From Actinomycetota bacterium (GTDB lineage: Bacteria > Actinomycetota > Actinomycetes > S36-B12 > UBA5976): a stretch of DNA of 7,720 nucleotides. Positions within the stretch are counted from its first letter, which is position 1; each line of letters starts with the position of its first letter. Location: contig WLEH01000038.1 in the NCBI GenBank assembly GCA_009704345.1, forward strand, positions 1 to 7,720. Reading direction: 5' to 3'. Under the pieces are notes generated by a model. It did not search any database. It was not told the origin of the DNA and was given only the letters and a program-made list of their open reading frames with translations. Shown piece after piece: positions 6,234 to 7,720 of the stretch. The translations under genes and the position numbers were made by a program.

Positions 6234-6605
6234 TCAACCCCAATTATCTAAGATGTATTCTGCTGCTTCATGGACATTTTTAAGACCACGATTTATCATC
6301 ACAAAGTGAAGCATATCACCAGTGGCACGTGTAGGTGTATTCCCAGCATCACACCACCCGCCAGCCTTAGTGCCCGTACGGTATATCCACATAGAGCCGC
6401 CTTTACTGCCATGTACATCACCAATAGACCATACATTGCCAGTACACTTAGCGTTAGGCGCAAGATTTCTGACGATACTGTCAAGATTTGAAACAGCTAC
6501 TTTCCTTGCAAGGTCATATATCCCGCGTAATTCTCTTTCTAATATTTCCAACTTCTCGCTGCGTGGCATCCTTAATTGGTTCAATGCCGTCCCATTTTGC
6601 AACAT
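6234..6605 (-). CDS. Stand-alone primase N-terminal (zinc-finger-derived) domain protein
   Basis: This 123-residue protein resembles the N-terminal part of phage primases that descend from the DnaG CHC2 zinc-binding domain. Residues 41-123 follow the pattern of such domains: LAPNAKCTGNVWSIG, a short DVHGSKGGSMWIY strand pair, GGWCDAGN, TGDMLHFVMINRG and a helix ending AAEYILDNW. The usual zinc ligands are mostly gone: only C54 and C85 remain, so zinc binding is doubtful. Its likely job is to help the downstream TOPRIM-helicase recognise the template; the one-base gap between the genes supports this. The start at 6605 is chosen because AAAGGGGAG lies six bases upstream; a second Met (residue 13) has no proper site. 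This start makes the gene overlap the nuclease by 92 bases in another frame. The domain call is by recalled pattern. Confidence 0.66.
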   Translation of the reverse strand: MLQNGTALNQLRMPRSEKLEILERELRGIYDLARKVAVSNLDSIVRNLAPNAKCTGNVWSIGDVHGSKGGSMWIYRTGTKAGGWCDAGNTPTRATGDMLHFVMINRGLKNVHEAAEYILDNWG

Positions 6606-6873
6606 AGTAAACTCCCCTTTGTTCTGTTACGTTCTTTTCAAAAATCTTCTGTTGTGGTGACTGAACACCCTTCCCAGTCTTAGCCTCTATTGCAATAAAC
6701 TTACCATTCCATACACCCAATATATCGGAGCTACCCTTGTGTCCGTACTGTATATAGTGTCCCTTAATAGATTGTACCGATCCTGTTTCATTCGCCCAAA
6801 CATATGCACCAGCTTCTGATAGTGCCAATATCATATGGTTCTTTAGTAATTTATGCGCCTGATGCTTGTCCAT
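6514..6873 (-). CDS. VRR-NUC domain nuclease
   Basis: A 119-residue single-domain nuclease of the VRR-NUC group in the PD-(D/E)xK superfamily. The active-site residues are visible as GSSD with D50, then IAIEAK with E63 and K65, followed by SPQQ (72-75, Gln conserved in the family) and GVYYVAK (87-93). A more N-terminal acidic residue, E29, lies on the first helix side. Stand-alone phage VRR-NUC proteins are thought to cut branched DNA such as Holliday junctions or flaps; the family includes FAN1. The gene overlaps the helicase end by 23 bases, with only a weak AAGAAG site, suggesting translational coupling. The last 30 residues after the nuclease core are basic and encoded in the region shared with the next gene, so they may be less constrained. 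Confidence 0.85.
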   Translation of the reverse strand: MDKHQAHKLLKNHMILALSEAGAYVWANETGSVQSIKGHYIQYGHKGSSDILGVWNGKFIAIEAKTGKGVQSPQQKIFEKNVTEQRGVYYVAKWDGIEPIKDATQREVGNIRKRITRDI

Positions 6874-7720
6874 TAGTCTTCTTGCTTTTCCATGAGTTCT
6901 TCCATGCGTGGTATGCCCAGCCAGACTTATATCCCTTCAATTTAGCATACGCCTGATAGTCCTCATAGCTACTTAATGTAGCTATCTCTTTGCGGATACG
7001 TACTATATCTTGATTTCGCTCGTATTCTTTAAGCTCTCCCTCGATTCGCTGCTGCTCTTTTTCTTTCTCTTGTGCTTCAAATCTATCATAACCGCACTTG
7101 GGGCATAGTTTTAACCGAGATCCGTGGGCGGTGTCGCAACCTAGACAGCGTATGTATACAGGCTCTGACGCTTCTGACGCTTTCTTCTTAGCCTTTAGAC
7201 TATCAGCAATAATACCAATAATATCTCTGTCATCTGACGGATGCCCCATCTTGTGGCCATAAAATTCATTGTTAGCATTCCCAAAATGATCAAAGATATA
7301 TGCCACTGGCTTGTTCTCTGCCCTACGCTGCACACGACCACACGCCTGTACCCAAGTTACAAGTGACTTGGTGACCTTAAGAAAAAACATGGCAACCACG
7401 TTCGGTATATCCACCCCCTCGCCAAGAAGTTGCGCGTAGCACACAATCTTTGTCTCTCCCGACTCTAGCCTCGCCAATGCTTCTTGCACGTCTTGGTGGG
7501 CCATTTGTCCGTGTACTGCCTCGGCTTTGTATCCAGCGTCCGTAAACATCTGCGCCGTATCTTGTGCGTGCCTAATTGTCATACACTGGGCTAGTGCTGG
7601 CTGGTTCTCACAATACTTTCGATACTCTGCAACACAATCCCCAACCATGACCTTCTGGTCATCTACTGACAGCAATGCCAGAACTTGCTCATCGTTGTAA
7701 TCGCCGCCAATCGTGCCAAC
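6851..7720 (-). CDS. Superfamily 2 DNA helicase, C-terminal part (5' end outside window)
   Basis: The frame is open from the right edge, giving the last 289 residues of a larger helicase; the first ATPase lobe with Walker A and DEAD/DEAH box lies beyond 7720. Visible parts are the strand entering the second RecA lobe (GTIGGDYND), motif IV-like CMTIRHAQ, motif V LLGEGVDIPN (residues 99-108 of the visible part), and motif VI Q-x2-GRVQRR (125-132), containing the arginine finger. A four-cysteine zinc ribbon follows (C192-x2-C195, C206-x2-C209), then a charged coiled coil and a C-terminal GYKSGWAYHAWKNSW segment seen in phage helicases of this type. It probably remodels forks or opens the origin. 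An ORF beginning with TTG at 7675 is only an artefact of the cut. The next gene starts within its last 23 bases. Confidence 0.88.
   Translation of the reverse strand, partial: VGTIGGDYNDEQVLALLSVDDQKVMVGDCVAEYRKYCENQPALAQCMTIRHAQDTAQMFTDAGYKAEAVHGQMAHQDVQEALARLESGETKIVCYAQLLGEGVDIPNVVAMFFLKVTKSLVTWVQACGRVQRRAENKPVAYIFDHFGNANNEFYGHKMGHPSDDRDIIGIIADSLKAKKKASEASEPVYIRCLGCDTAHGSRLKLCPKCGYDRFEAQEKEKEQQRIEGELKEYERNQDIVRIRKEIATLSSYEDYQAYAKLKGYKSGWAYHAWKNSWKSKKTNGQASGA

Noticed and set aside
6479..6484. TTGACA on the minus strand within the primase-subunit gene
   Set aside because: There is no -10-like hexamer at 16 to 18 bp downstream, so it is not a promoter candidate.
6322..6660. 112-codon open frame on the plus strand
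   Set aside because: It is antisense to the primase-subunit and nuclease genes and shows no family motif.
1..7720. CRISPR array, insertion sequence, integrase or attachment site
   Set aside because: No spaced direct repeats, transposase motifs, terminal repeats or integrase motifs were seen.

Overview
The window looks like part of the early replication and recombination region of a tailed dsDNA bacteriophage or prophage. Every convincing gene lies on the minus strand, so transcription runs from high to low coordinates. Genes abut or overlap by a few bases, most starts carry a purine-rich GGAG/GGGAG ribosome-binding site, and the families are typical phage DNA-metabolism proteins. The two clearest promoters match the bacterial sigma70 consensus, so the host is a bacterium. 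I cannot name the host or phage genus. No structural, lysis, integrase or repressor gene is visible.

In transcription order, the right part (7720 down to 3920) is the replication block. It contains the C-terminal part of a superfamily 2 DNA helicase cut by the right edge, a VRR-NUC nuclease, a small protein resembling the N-terminal domain of phage primases, and a 770-residue protein joining a TOPRIM domain to a P-loop ATPase. The last two look like one primase-helicase split over two genes separated by one base.

The middle part (3871 to 1819) is a recombination block headed by a perfect-consensus promoter (TTGACA, 17 bp, TATAAT). It holds a YqaJ/lambda-Exo-type exonuclease, a RecT/Bet-type single-strand annealing protein and a small beta-rich protein. 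Exonuclease and annealing protein together form the usual two-component phage recombination system: resection of double-strand ends, then annealing. The exonuclease has Gln where the family usually has the catalytic Glu of the E-x-K motif.

The left part (1767 to 150) has its own strong promoter, with a 29-bp imperfect palindrome lying over the -10 box. It encodes a calcineurin-like metallophosphoesterase, a small zinc-ribbon protein, a small HNH-type protein and a MazG-like dATP/dGTP pyrophosphohydrolase-type protein. Bases 1 to 149 hold a strong Shine-Dalgarno sequence but no intact gene; a very short frame stops and an open frame in the -1 register continues to the left edge.

Overall the layout is a conventional phage replication and recombination module. 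I see no clearly new system. The points most worth a second look are the Gln-for-Glu change in the exonuclease, the palindrome over the second promoter, the split primase with a 92-base overlap into the nuclease gene, and the MazZ-like gene.
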